A stretch of 64,000 nucleotides of DNA from Diploscapter coronatus (taxonomy: Eukaryota; Nematoda; Chromadorea; Rhabditida; Rhabditidae), in contig OZ038422.1 in the NCBI GenBank assembly GCA_964036155.1, forward strand, positions 37,409,201 through 37,473,200, given 5' to 3'. Below the pieces are notes generated by a model. It saw nothing but the letters and a program-made list of their open reading frames with translations. It ran no database searches and was not told the origin of the DNA. A program made the translations under genes and the position numbers. Below, one piece after another: positions 1-11,403 of the stretch (positions are counted from its first letter, which is position 1; the number at the start of each line of letters is the position of its first letter).

Positions 1-138
1 TTGGTTTAACACTTCCGCTGATCATTTATTGGGTAATCTTTTGAAGATTCAAAACGACTCCTTGGATGGAAATTTATGAATAATTTGCCAATTGCGGAGA
101 ATCGTTTACTTTGGACATTCAAATTGGATACACAAAAT
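1..138 (+). other. Exon-like fragment at window edge
   Basis: A short open stretch from an ATG near base 76 ends at a good splice donor (gtaagt at 139). Its translation begins MNNLPIAENRLLW, loosely like the 'LP.AR..' part of a kelch repeat. The frames upstream contain stops and the gene would start outside the window. It could be the end of a neighbouring kelch gene or a 5' exon of the Hsp70/kelch gene that follows. I cannot join it to either. Confidence 0.2.
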
Positions 139-382
139 GTAAGTGACGTATGTTTTTTCAATAGAGGCCCACCCGACCTGTCAACTTTGTCAAATCATAT
201 CTCCTAAAAATCTATCCAAAATTATAAACTAGAGATTTTCTAAAGTATAACCATTGATCTAAATTATCCATCTCTTCATAGGATCAAATTCTGATAAAAA
301 TGAATAGCTTTGAGAGTTCAAAGTCAAAAGTTAGGATAGATTTTATTATAGGTCTTACGGTATTTAATTTCGACTAATTTAG

Positions 383-2837
383 AATAAAGTGGGATATGTT
401 TTGAATAAAGGAAAACCTAATGAAAGATTCGTGACGCCCGAAGAAGTTTCTGCTGAAATTTTGAAGAAAATAAAGGCGATTGCTGAAGTCCGATATTTTT
501 GTTTTGAAAGTTATACTGATTTTAACATTTAGTCATATATTGCAAGTCAAGTGACTGGCGTAGTGATCACAATTCCAGCTAATTTTCAAGAAAGTCAAAT
601 AACTGCAACAAAACGAGCTGTTGAAATGGCTGGACTTGAACTGAAGCTATTAATTGACGAGCCAATAGCGGCGGCAATTGCTTATAATGCTGAAAAGAAA
701 TTGGATGATTCAATGATAATGATATTCGATTTTGGTGGAGGTAAATAATTATTTTATTATAATTTTCCGTACAATTCATTTATACGCAGCTTGATTAGCA
801 GAACTTTTATGCATTCTATTCGGAAAAAAAATAATTTAAATATGATTTAGGAACTCTCGATATTAGCATATGTGAAATAAAGAATGGAAAAATCACGATT
901 AAGGCTGTGAAAGGAGATAAACACTTGGGTATATTTTTCATATCATGCAAATAATGTTTGGTATCAGGCGGACAGGATTTTGACGGCATAATTATGAATT
1001 ATGCTTACACTGAATATATGCAATTATCGAATAATGATATTTTTGCGAATAATCGTTTAATACACCGACTAAGAGATAGATGCAGAAGTGCTAAAGAAGC
1101 ATTATCTTTTACTATTTCAACAGTCAATATTTATGTAAACGGTAAAAAATAAAGGAATTGTATAATTTTCCCAATTTAGTTGGATATCGATAAGGGACCA
1201 GAATTAAGCGTAAATTTATCACAAATAAAATTCAACGAACTGTGTGATGGTTTATTCACCAAAGCAAGAAATTTAATCGATCAGGCATTAAAGATGGCTC
1301 AACTTCATGAAAATGATATTAGTCACGTGGCATGTTTTAGAAATAAAATTTTCCATTTAATTTTTTTTAACTTAAATATTTGTATTTAGATTTTGGTGGG
1401 CGGATCTACAAGAATTCCTGCCGTTAAAGAGCTTCTCGAGAGAAAATTCGGAAGAGATAAATTGAAGCGCAACATAAATCCAGATGAAGCTGTTGTATTT
1501 GGAGCAGCTAACTTGGCTGATGCCATTGAAGTATGAATTATTATACTGTGAATACCTAAAGGAAATATTCTAGAAGAAAAAACAGATTCCATTGATTAAT
1601 AGTACAATGGTTGAATTTTCCTGGAATGTCAATGATTCGCAAATTGGTGGAGACAATTCACTCGATAATTCGCATAAAATTTTGTTTTACTGTAAGAAAT
1701 AATAAATTTAGCAGAGTAAAAGATTCAGGAATTTATTACAATTTAGATTACTATATAAATAATGATGATGATAAAGGACAAATATATTTGTTCAATTCTC
1801 ACAACTTTTCAGTCGAAGAGATTGCAGAATTCGATCATCCTTATCTGCCACATGAAGTAGCAACTACACAGGATAAAGTAAATTCTTATATTCGTTATTT
1901 TAAATAATTTCTTAAACTTCAGATTTTTGGAATTAGCAACGGTAACACCGTAAGTAAATTATTTGAAATATTTGACTTGAATGCTGGACAAATTTCAAGA
2001 GGTCTTATCGACAAATCCATGAATGATCGATTCAAAGAATTTTGCAGGCCCAGATCCTTCTGAATGGCGTTATGGTGCATCTGTCGCTTATTGCAAAGAC
2101 AAATTGTATTATTTGGGTGGATTCGATCCTAAAATAAATAAAGATATGAATCGAGTTGATGTAAGAAGATCGAATGAAAGTCTATTAAATAATTTATTCA
2201 GGTTTTAATAGATGGAAAATGGCAAACGGGACCTGCTTTTCCCCTTCCCATTAGATTTGTTCAAACAATAACATGCGATGAAATTTTATACGGTCACATT
2301 ATAGCATATTCATTATTGTAATTATGGATATTCAGTTATTAATGGTCATGAAAGTAGAAAGATATATCGATTATCAGACGATGAGCGGGAATGGAAACAA
2401 ATCGGAAAGATTCCAGAAAGACGAGAGGATTTCGGAGTTGCATCACTAAATGGAAAAATTTACATAGCTGGAGGATTTAAGTTGTTAATTTGGTATGATA
2501 AATAATGTATCATTATATATTTAGTGATGGTAATATATTAAAATCCTGTCTGTGTTTCGACCCCTCAGCTCCAGTTGATAGTCGAATTTCTCGAATCACT
2601 GATATGAATTATGCGAGATATTTTCATTCGCTCATTGTCGCTAACGGGAAATTATATGCAATCAGAGGGTAGGAAATGACAAATTTATACTAATAAAATT
2701 ACATAGAAGAAATTAGATTTCAAAATACTGAGAAAAGTGATGATTCTTACTCCCCGCTAAACTTCTGTGACGCTATTGAAGAATACGATCCACAAACGAA
2801 TAGATGGCGAGAAGTCGGAAAAATTAACATAACATAG
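383..2837 (+). CDS. Divergent Hsp70 ATPase domain followed in frame by kelch-like repeats (partial or degenerate gene)
   Basis: Hsp70 proteins are ATP-driven chaperones; kelch repeats form beta-propellers for protein binding. Exons at 383-487, 533-740, 851-928, 968-1134, 1180-1326 and 1390-1530 keep phase and encode recognisable ATPase-domain pieces: [26 protein letters not shown] (phosphate-2 loop, final T encoded in the next exon), [10 protein letters not shown] and [12 protein letters not shown]. The first about 100 residues (phosphate-1 loop, GIDLGTT) are not visible, and no substrate-binding domain follows. Instead an in-phase exon from 1574 leads into kelch-like blocks: [36 protein letters not shown], and a last block [11 protein letters not shown] before the stop at 2835-2837. 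Exon joins after 1691 are approximate. It is either a true Hsp70-kelch fusion, two abutting decayed genes, or a pseudogene. Confidence 0.55.
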
Positions 2838-3689
2838 AGCTCGATTATAATAATCTCAGCTTCCATATTGAAATTTTACTAAATAAAATGTTAAATAATA
2901 GTTTGATTTCAATGCACACAATAAAAACAACTCTCGAAGACATCCAATAAAGACGCTGAAAAATTACAACTGAGATAAATATTCCTTAAAATATTTTATT
3001 TCAAAGACTCTTTAATCAAATCCAATATTTATTTTATAGTAATTTCAAAGTAAAGTTTCAAAATATATAGCAGAAATAATTAACGATTTCTTGTGAACAG
3101 TTATTGTTGACACTCCGCACTCAGTTTGATTATACACCCCATGAGTGCATTTTTACCCGGCATGTTATATATCATTTTGAATTCCTTATATAGAGGCGCA
3201 ATCGTATTGTTTTAGTTTTTTTATTCTCGAAATAAAACTGAATTTTGGGTGAAAAATTGCAAAAATGATTTTAAAAATCGATTTTATGCTAATTTCGATC
3301 ATTTTTGAAATCGAAACTGAAAATAGATTCTATTTTTTAAATCTTCATGGTTGATTTGGGTAATTTTACTTGAGATTCTGATTTTGAAATTAAAATTGGC
3401 CCTCCTTGAAAATTATGAATTTGCGGCTCCCAAACATGATGGATGTTAGCCGCATAATAGTGGTATGGATTAATGACGAGATGATTATTCTGAGCCAATG
3501 CTGCAGCTCATGAGGAGCGGAATGCGTGATATGGAAACTGGCAACTATCAAACAAGGATAGGAATGACCTCTGCACGGACATCGAAAATCGATCAATTCG
3601 GATTTAAAAAGGGATTTTCATGCTTGAGAATCGAGTATTTAGATTAGACCGATCTAATAAAAATTCAAGGTTTTACAGCCAATTTAATA
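2838..3689. other. AT-rich intergenic stretch
   Basis: The 3' flank of the kelch-like gene and of the H2B gene meet here (convergent). Open frames are short and lack family motifs or splice-consistent continuation. I see nothing else that can be supported. Confidence 0.5.
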
Positions 3690-3695
3690 TTTATT
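3690..3695 (-). terminator. AATAAA polyadenylation signal of H2B gene
   Basis: Reads AATAAA on the minus strand about 140 bases past the H2B stop codon and downstream of the histone stem-loop. It suggests that a polyadenylated form is possible in addition to stem-loop-ended mRNA. Confidence 0.5.
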
Positions 3696-3774
3696 CAGGG
3701 AACAAATACTGAAAACTTCGAAATACAGAAATGACGAGATGATGATATGAGGAAAGAAAAGAAAGCGGTTAGCT

Positions 3775-3790
3775 GGTTCTGACGAGAACC
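3775..3790 (-). terminator. Histone mRNA 3' stem-loop
   Basis: On the minus strand the sequence is GGTTCTCGTCAGAACC, a 6-bp stem with a 4-base loop. This is the geometry of the replication-dependent histone 3' element and fits the GG-YYY-T/A-RRR-CC stem pattern. It begins 41 bases after the H2B stop and is preceded by CAAC, as in many histone genes. SLBP binding and U7-type or nematode-type processing are inferred from the family. Confidence 0.8.
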
Positions 3791-3831
3791 GTTGGGATAA
3801 ATTGAAGAAGAGGACCTCATTCCTGCTGAGT

Positions 3832-5284
3832 CTACGCACTGCTGCCGAGGACGTTCGAAGTGTACTTGGTGACGGCCTTGGTTCCCTCGGCCACGGCGTG
3901 TCTAGACAGCTCTCCGGGCAGCAGGAGACGCGCTGCGGCCTGGAAAAGAAAATAAGATTAGAAGTAATATCTGATCTGATAATTTGAGTCCCCCTTTTCA
4001 TCTATTTCTGATCCCTTAGCGACAAGAATTTTTTCGTTTCCATTTTCTTCAAAATATTTATATAGCCAGGAGGAAAAATAGTATGGGAAAATGCGCGGAA
4101 TTTTTTCTTCGTTAAGGAGCAGAGCTCAGTGTTCACAACGAGAAGAAGGTTACTCGTATTGAAAGCTAATGTTTTGGCGCTTGTAGTTGCCACCCTCTTT
4201 TCTTTCCTTTATACCACTTTTCAGAAGAGGGTGGTGGTGGTGGTGGTGGTGGTAACTAGTGAGCCAATGTTATCATTTGAAATCCGACTTTTCAAATAAT
4301 AATTTTTCCATTGTATCGGTCAAATTAAGTGAAAACTTTGTGTTGAAAAATAGTGAGAAGCAGGAAGTTTCACTTTTTCCATCGTCTCCCACTGACCCTC
4401 CTTTCTCTGCACTATTCTCCTCGTCTAACGTACCTGAATTTCCCTGGAGGTGACGGTGGATCGCTTGCTGTAATGAGTCAGGCGATTGGCCTCTGCAGCG
4501 ATGCGCTCGAAGATGTCGTTCACGAAAGAGTTCATGATCGACATCGCCTTGCCCGAGATGCCCGTCTCGGGGTGCACCTGCAAACGAAAAATTTACGACT
4601 TGACAACGAGTAAAAGTGAGATGAGTGATGAGCAGAAACGAAAAATTAACTGAAAAGTAAACGTTTCCCCTCCCCCCAATCCGTTCCACCTAACTTTATT
4701 CTTCGAGTTACGCGATTTTGAATGGACGTAATTTTCTTGAAATTTTTGACACCCGCACTCGCAGACTCCCTATCTGAATCTCCGCGACTCGACCCGTACA
4801 TCTTTTCTAAAATTTTGCGCCCGAACCCTTACAAAATGATGCGTGACAGGCAGGTGCAGTTCTTTTACAAATCTAATTTTGACAACTCAGAAAAAAAAAA
4901 TCCTCCGGTTGAGAAACGCGAAGAAGGCTTTCCCCGATTTTTTCCACTAGGGGAATCTTGGGGAGAAACCTTTCCCAACCGGGGAACTTTCTCTGAAAAA
5001 TTCAAAATCTCAGGCAATCGACCATTTCACGAATTTCATTGTTTTCGCCAACTTTTGACAAGCTTCAAAAATTGCACCTACTTCTGTTTATCGCCGCGGT
5101 TCAATGAAAATCAGATTTGTGACATGTCTGCAGGAAATACCTGTTTGAGAACGCGATAGATGTAGACAGAGTAGGTCTGTTTGCGAGTCGCCTTGCGCTT
5201 CTTCTTGTCGACAGTCTTCTTCGTCTTAAGAGCCTTTTTCGTCGAGACAGCATCGTCGGAGGCAGACTTCTTGGCGCGAGCCAT
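3832..5284 (-). CDS. Histone H2B, three exons
   Basis: Core nucleosomal histone that pairs with H2A. Exons (minus strand) 5284-5141, 4577-4434 and 3939-3832 give 131 aa with both introns in phase 0. The tail is Lys-rich ([19 protein letters not shown]). The histone fold is intact: [11 protein letters not shown], then [42 protein letters not shown], then [12 protein letters not shown] and [11 protein letters not shown]. The C-terminus ends TSNVLGSSA, longer than the usual TSSK. Introns are unusual for an animal H2B, yet a canonical histone stem-loop follows the stop. Intron 2 carries a (GGT)n run near 4231-4253. The gene is divergent from the Argonaute, 208 bp away. It could be a replication-independent variant, but the stem-loop argues for S-phase expression. 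Confidence 0.95.
4229..4254. repeat. (GGT)n microsatellite in H2B intron 2
   Basis: Uninterrupted GTG/GGT trinucleotide run of about eight units within the second H2B intron. No coding or regulatory role is evident. Confidence 0.8.
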
Positions 5285-5492
5285 TGCAGAGGAGCAGCAG
5301 AAGAGTTGAACGAAGCAGGAAAACAGGCGAATTTGCGGGAAAGATGCAAGGTGGTTGAATGAAGAAAATGGCAAGTTTTAACCACTTGCAGAGAACGAAA
5401 CGAGTGGGCGTGGCCTAGAGGGAGGGTATAAAAGGCGCAGATTTTCGGTCAGTCCCTTTTTTCGTCCGTTGTCGAATTTCGCCGATTTGAAG
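5285..5492. promoter_or_regulatory. Bidirectional promoter between H2B and Argonaute
   Basis: Only 208 bp separate the two divergent start codons. The interval has a GC-box-like GGGCGTGG near 5406-5413 and a strong TATA box for the plus strand. I see no TATA box on the minus strand for H2B. Shared control elements are likely but inferred. Confidence 0.6.
5427..5434 (+). promoter_or_regulatory. TATA box (TATAAAAG) for Argonaute gene
   Basis: A perfect TATAAAAG lies 66 bases before the Argonaute ATG, placing a transcription start near 5457 and a 5' UTR of about 35 bases. Confidence 0.7.
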
Positions 5493-8400
5493 ATGTCGGT
5501 TTCTGCAACGCTTCCTGTTTCGTTCCCGCAACCAACTGAGCCAGGCACCAAAGGCGGCCCGATCAACCTGCTCACAAATGCGTTCGGCATCAGCGTCGTA
5601 AAGGATACAACCTTGTAAATATATCAATATATCTTGATTTTTCAATTCCGTCTCGAATCTACGAAACTTCCGAATCTCGGAAAATTTTCTTCCGCAAGAA
5701 AATTCCTATGTAAGATTCAGGAAGTGTCATAATAGATCCGGTCCCTGGTCTAGTTTTTCCTATTTTCAGCTATCGCTACTGGGTTGGAGTGACCGGACAG
5801 ACGAAGTCTGACAAGCCGGACGTGGACCTTGCCAAAGTCTCGGCCGATCTGTTCGTTTCCCTCAAATTCTCGTTCAAACTCATCTTCTTTCAGAGAGCAG
5901 CCTCATAATCGCCGTCACCAGTGCATTCTGTTGATGAACGCAGTGATTTCGACACAGCCCCTCTTCCAGAAGGATGTCGGTGTTCTGTACGACGGCCAGC
6001 ACCTGCTCATCACTCCCTACGACATCTTCAGGGAGTCGCCCGATGCAAATGTGAGCTTGATATATCCTCGACAATCTGTCTCATCTCATTCTATCTCATT
6101 TCAGCCTTCCTTGAACGTCACTCTGGAGCATGAAAAACTGCCTGAAGCGTGCCGCAACTTCAACAACGTGCAACTGACCTTCACGAGGGATGGGGACGGG
6201 ATTATCGAGATCAGCAGACAGAGCATTCTGGAGTACGGACAGAGGAGGGGCGAGCTCGGCAACACGAGAGAGGTGACTCACCTGATCGAGCTGGCTGCCA
6301 ACCAGTACTGTCTCGGAAACCCGTTAGTCATTGCTCCCGTTTCTCCCCTCAATCAACTCCTTATGTCTTCATTTCAGTCAGCTGTTCCTGTGCTTCAAGA
6401 ACGGCAAAGTCTATCTGCCAAGCGGGACTGAATTGTCGAGCGAATTCCAGTTTTCGGACTATCAGAAGATGCCCGAAGGCACGATGCTCTTCCCTGGATC
6501 TGCCAAGTGCGCCACGTTCATCGAGGGACCCAAGGGCCGCAAGAACGGCAACATGGCTCTCATTGTCGATGGTTGGTCTGATTCATTTCATCCTTTCTGC
6601 ACTGGCCTTGATCACGCCTGCTTTCTGCATCTCTATTTTTTCTCTCGTTTTTTTTTTTATCTGATAAACCTATCTTTTTTCATTTTCCTTGTTCTTGCAC
6701 TTCTCATTCTTCGTTCAATATTCACATCAAAATGTGCTCTTTCAGCGAACAAAGCCCCCTTCCACGTGAGCGAGCCCCTTCTGGACAAGTACAGGAACAT
6801 CTTCAGCGGAGACCAGGAGCTGGCCAACTTTGCAGCAAACGCAGGGTCATTCTCGCACATCGTCAAGGATCTCTTCGTGCAGACGACACATCTCGGCTCC
6901 AGGAAGCTCTTCAAGATCATCGATATCGCCCCTGATAAAACTGCTAGTGAAACTATGTGAGTCATTCGAATCGAAGTGAATGATCAATGAAAAATAGCAA
7001 TGGGTGGAGATTAAAAGGGCGTGGAATGATGCATAAAATTTAGAACGAGTTATGTCTTCATTTTGAAGTTATCTGCTGAGAAATAGGAATGCTTATAGGT
7101 TCGAATACAATGGCAGTCCAATCAGCGTGGCCGTGTACTTCCAGCACCGTTACAGCATCGTCCTACATCAGACAGATCTTCCGCTGGTTCGCTGCAAAAG
7201 ACGCAATCTGAGGGACGAAGTCTTCCTGCCTGCAGAGCTCTGCGTCATCGCTCCCAATCAGAGGGTCACCATTCAGCAGCAGACGCCCAGACTCATGAGG
7301 GATGCTATCAAGGTGAGCATGATGAAACAAACAATGCATAAATGTGAGTGATTGAGTTTGATGAGAACATTGCTTGACAACGAAACAGTAGTAACTAGAA
7401 ATTTTTTCATAGTGCTATTCTTGGTTTTTCTTCCTGAAAAATCCAGATAAGTCATTCCATTTTATAAATAGGATCATAAGTCGATATCCCAAATTGTGAT
7501 ATTCGGAACGAAATTGTTTCTCAGAGGTTAATATTTGGATAGTAAATAAGGCTTTTGTGATAAAAATTTCCTAATTGTCAAAATCGCCAAAAAAAAAACC
7601 GTCGCTCAAAATGAGCATATTTTGGCATACTTCAGATTGCATAGACGCGCACGTGGGCGCAAAAATTATAGGCTAATTTTTGGCACACAGTTATTTTATT
7701 GGATTTATTGTCGATTTAGACTCGTCTTTCACGACATTTTTGGTGTGACGAGTACTTCCTTCTCAAGCTGTTTATTCTAAATTTTATCACGCTTCTTTGC
7801 CAAAGACGCATTTCTACAAAGGGGCGCGCGAGCTTAGGCGGACTCTATCTATATAGACTTCTAAAGAAAGGCTTTTCGTAATTCGAATGACATTAGTTAG
7901 AACTTGAGCATTTAGTAGAATGATGATCATTCTTTAAGATATGCGCCGTGCCTCCGAAGCAGCGCCAGATGGACACGAGGAAGAGCATGAATGCGATGCA
8001 TCTGACCAACCCGGAGAACCCCTTCATCAATGCGCTCGGAGTGCGACTCGTCAACGATCCCCTGACTGTGGCCGGTCGCCAGTTGGACTACCCCACGATG
8101 ATATACGCGGTGGACGTCACCCATGCGAGAGAGGGCAAGTGGCGCGGCACTGCGGGTGGCTATGTACAGGGAGGCCAATTGGGTGTCTGGGCGATGTACT
8201 TCATCGCCAGCAAGACGGACAGATCTGCCAACACGGAGAAGTGCTAGTGAGTCATTCAAAAATATAGCGAAGATTGAGGAACTCGTGCACTTCAATTTCG
8301 ATTCCACATAATCGTTTCAGTGCATTCGGCCGTTCCTTCGTGCAGAATTGCAAAAGACGTGGAATCCAGGTAGAAGATCCCGAATTCGTGGGTTTCCTGC

Positions 8401-10317
8401 AGCTGGACGAGAGGGACGTTGAAGAGCAGGTGGCTGCTCTCGAAGACATGTTCTCCAAGGCGAGGTCCCACAAATGCGAGTTCCTCTTCACAGTCACTTC
8501 GGACAAGCTGCCAACCCACAAGACCATCAAGTTCTTGGAGAGGAAGTACCAGATCCCCAATCAGGACCTCAAAATGTCCACTTGCAACAGGGTGAGTAGT
8601 TCATTGCTGAGTCGAAAGCGATGATAAACGAGGGGGGAAACTTGGATAATTTTGCAGATTGCTGAAAACGTGAAAAGCGGTCAGACAATGGAGAACGTGA
8701 TCAACAAGTTCAACGTCAAGCTGGGCGGCCACAACTACAATCTCCACACCACGCACATTCACAGTCCCAAGTGAGCAGGAAAAAACTCGGGAATTGATTT
8801 TCGAAGACCGTCTGAAGCACAACTATCTTTTCGAGAAGAAAATGAAAAAATTGCAGGGAGTACCTGAAGCAGGAGAGGGTGATCGTTGGAATCGCGCAGT
8901 CGGCTGTCGAAGGCAGGAACAGGGAGACCAAGGAGCAGCGCACTGTGTTCGGATTCGCTGCCAATTCCAGCCTCAATCCACAGGAATTCGTGGGAGGATT
9001 CAGATATCACAAGGATACAGAGGTGAGTTGAATGAAGTGAGGTTGACTGAAGGGAAATCGTCTTTTGTCCCGTCCAGACTTGTAACTTGTCTAAAAATTG
9101 CAACGGCACTGCAGTTGTTTCCTTTCAAATTTGGAATGGGTAGTCCAAAAAGTGGGTGTGGACGGACGGAGTAGGCCGAACAGCAGGATACCGAGGGACA
9201 TTCTTATTCAAGCATCGAAGGTTATGATTTCAGAAGGCAACGGCCGTGAAGACGATCATCGCGCACATCATCAAGCAGTACGAAGCGAGTCACCAGGGGC
9301 AGCATCCTTCCGAAGTGGTGATCTACTGGAATGGGCAGGCAGAGGGCGAGATGTCCAAGGTGCTGGGTGAGGTCGTCCACGGGGGACTCCAGCAGGCCTT
9401 CGCCCAGCTGCCTCGCGCTCCTCAATGGACCTTCATCATGGTCGTCAAGCGACAGAACAACATTCGCATCTTCAAGACCGATGTTCGTTTGTTTGCTTCT
9501 GTCCTTAATCAGGTTTGTCGATGCAGATCAACCCCGAAGATCGTCCCTCGAAGCAGAACATCCCTGCTGGCGTCGTGGTCGACTCGCAACTCACCGATCC
9601 TGTCAAGAAGCAATTCTTCCTCAATTCTCACACCACTCTTCAGGTATGCGAATGAATTCACAAGGTTAATCTTTTAAAACTCAATGATTTTTTTCTCTAT
9701 ACACACCCTTACAAGCCTTGTCATTTCAAATAATGAAAGAAGTCGAGAATAGTGAGAGAAAACGTGAGACGAAGACAGTTATCTTTTTCTCTGTCCACGG
9801 TTTAAGGTAAATGATGTAGGACGTCACCAAAGAATAAGGCTTGTAAAGCCGTGTATAGTGATTGAAATAATTTCCGCGTTAAACCTTTCTCATACCTTCA
9901 TTTCATCTATCTCCAATTTGCAGGGTTCTGCAGCGACTCCCTGCTACACAGTCTTGCACGACGAGTTGAATCTGTCGATGGACGCCCTGGAGACGATGAC
10001 CTTCGGCCTGGCGCACCTGCATCAGATCTGCTCGATGACCACTTCCCTGCCCACTCCTCTCTACGTCGCCACTGAATACGCCAAGAGGGGGGTCTGCCTT
10101 CTGCAGGAGAAAGTGTAAGACGTTCGCGATATTCACATGTGAAGGTTCATTCACTAGCTCATCAGTGTTTCTTTCATCCACGTCTTAAATTTGTCAGAAA
10201 TAATCGGACTAATTCTTCTTGTTCAGGAAGATGAGCGGCGATGCTCCTGAAGACGAGCTGACAATCGAGCTGGGCTATGCAGACACAGTGATGGCCGATC
10301 GTCGCATCAATGCCTGA
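5493..10317 (+). CDS. Worm-type Argonaute (WAGO-like), slicer residues missing
   Basis: Small-RNA-guided silencing protein. Fifteen exons: 5493-5614, 5770-5850, 5894-6050, 6105-6322, 6378-6571, 6746-6956, 7099-7312, 7939-8246, 8321-8591, 8658-8770, 8857-9022, 9234-9482, 9527-9643, 9924-10114, 10227-10317. All junctions keep phase, giving 900 aa, the usual family length. The N domain is about 1-250; PAZ about 260-400 (VYFQHRY, LPLVRCKRRN, FLPAELC); MID about 500-600; PIWI about 600-880 (NVKLGGHNYNL, NIPAGVVVDSQLTDP, TPCYTVLHDELNLS). Where slicers have D-V-T-H it has VGIAQSA. The second Asp position reads YWNGQAEGE (Asn). The catalytic His position reads PTPLYVATEYA (Thr). Loss of these residues is typical of secondary-siRNA WAGO Argonautes; the clade call is inference without a tree. 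Intron 7 ends in TTTAAG, a weak acceptor. Confidence 0.95.
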
Positions 10318-11205
10318 AGCTCTTTTCCCTGGCTCTAGTCGTCAACATCCTTATCCCCTCTCCTTTCACCTTTTCTCATTTATGTTGTTCTCCTTCCCTT
10401 CATTTTTGTTGCTTTACTTGAGCTATTTTCAATTCGGCTTTTCGACTCAATTCTTCATTCATTTCACCCCCACTCCTCCCAATCGGGTTTTCATCACTTC
10501 CTATACTAAATGTCTCCCTCATAATAACCTCGCACTTGATTTTGAACAATTCAAGAATTCTCTAGCTTTTTTATGTTTCTGATCTTCGTAACTTTTTAAC
10601 CAACTGATTTTCCCTTTACTTAACTTACTTTACTTATCTAGTTGATCGCTTTCTTGTAAATTAACCTTCTCATCTTGCATTTACTCTTATTCATTTTTAG
10701 ATAAGTTTTCTTTTGCCGTAGTGACTGTTGATGCGATTGTGCATTTCATTTTTGCGCATTGATATCATAAATACGTCATTTTTCAGAATTACACTTTTCT
10801 CATTTGATTCACTGATAAACGAACGTGCTCGACTTACCACGTCCAATTTGCTGCACATCACGATTTGAGAAGTTCGAAAATTTTGAGGAGATGATAACAA
10901 TGGTAACCTCGAACATCTCATTGGTGAATCATTTCTCTATCTTTGGACAGTAATCGGATATATCCAGAATGGTAACAGCATGGTAGAGAATGGTATAACG
11001 ATTTTGATTTTGGACATGAAATCGAAGAATAGGACTTTTCTGGAGATGTTGGATCAAGAAAGGGCGTGCTTGTGAGCAAACATTGGGAGAATTCAATAAA
11101 TAGGGGCCTTTAAAAGTCGGCGATTGAAAGAAAATGCATGAACTGGTCAATCGGTCCGGCGTTCTATTTGACTTTCCGTCATTCTTATCGATGATTTTTT
11201 TTTTT
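10318..11205. other. 3' flank of Argonaute and intergenic DNA
   Basis: Pyrimidine-rich 3' UTR-like sequence (10320-10680) followed by AT-rich DNA. No supportable gene. Convergent with the ET-module gene. Confidence 0.5.
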
Positions 11206-11211
11206 TAGATT

Positions 11212-11217
11212 TTTATT
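11212..11217 (-). terminator. AATAAA polyadenylation signal of ET-module gene
   Basis: AATAAA on the minus strand, about 187 bases after the stop codon of the ET-module gene and next to a T-rich tract. Confidence 0.5.
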
Positions 11218-11403
11218 CAAAATCAAGAAGAAAACTCCACACAACAAATATATAAAAACGAAAATTACAAAAAGAAAATGCGAAAGAAAGGGATTTCTAG
11301 CGATTTCAGGATGGTGTAGTGATGAAGTCAACAGGTTGTAAAGTACTACATCATCCAGAAATTGCCTTCAAATTGAGATGCTTGTTGGCACATTAGCGGT
11401 TGA

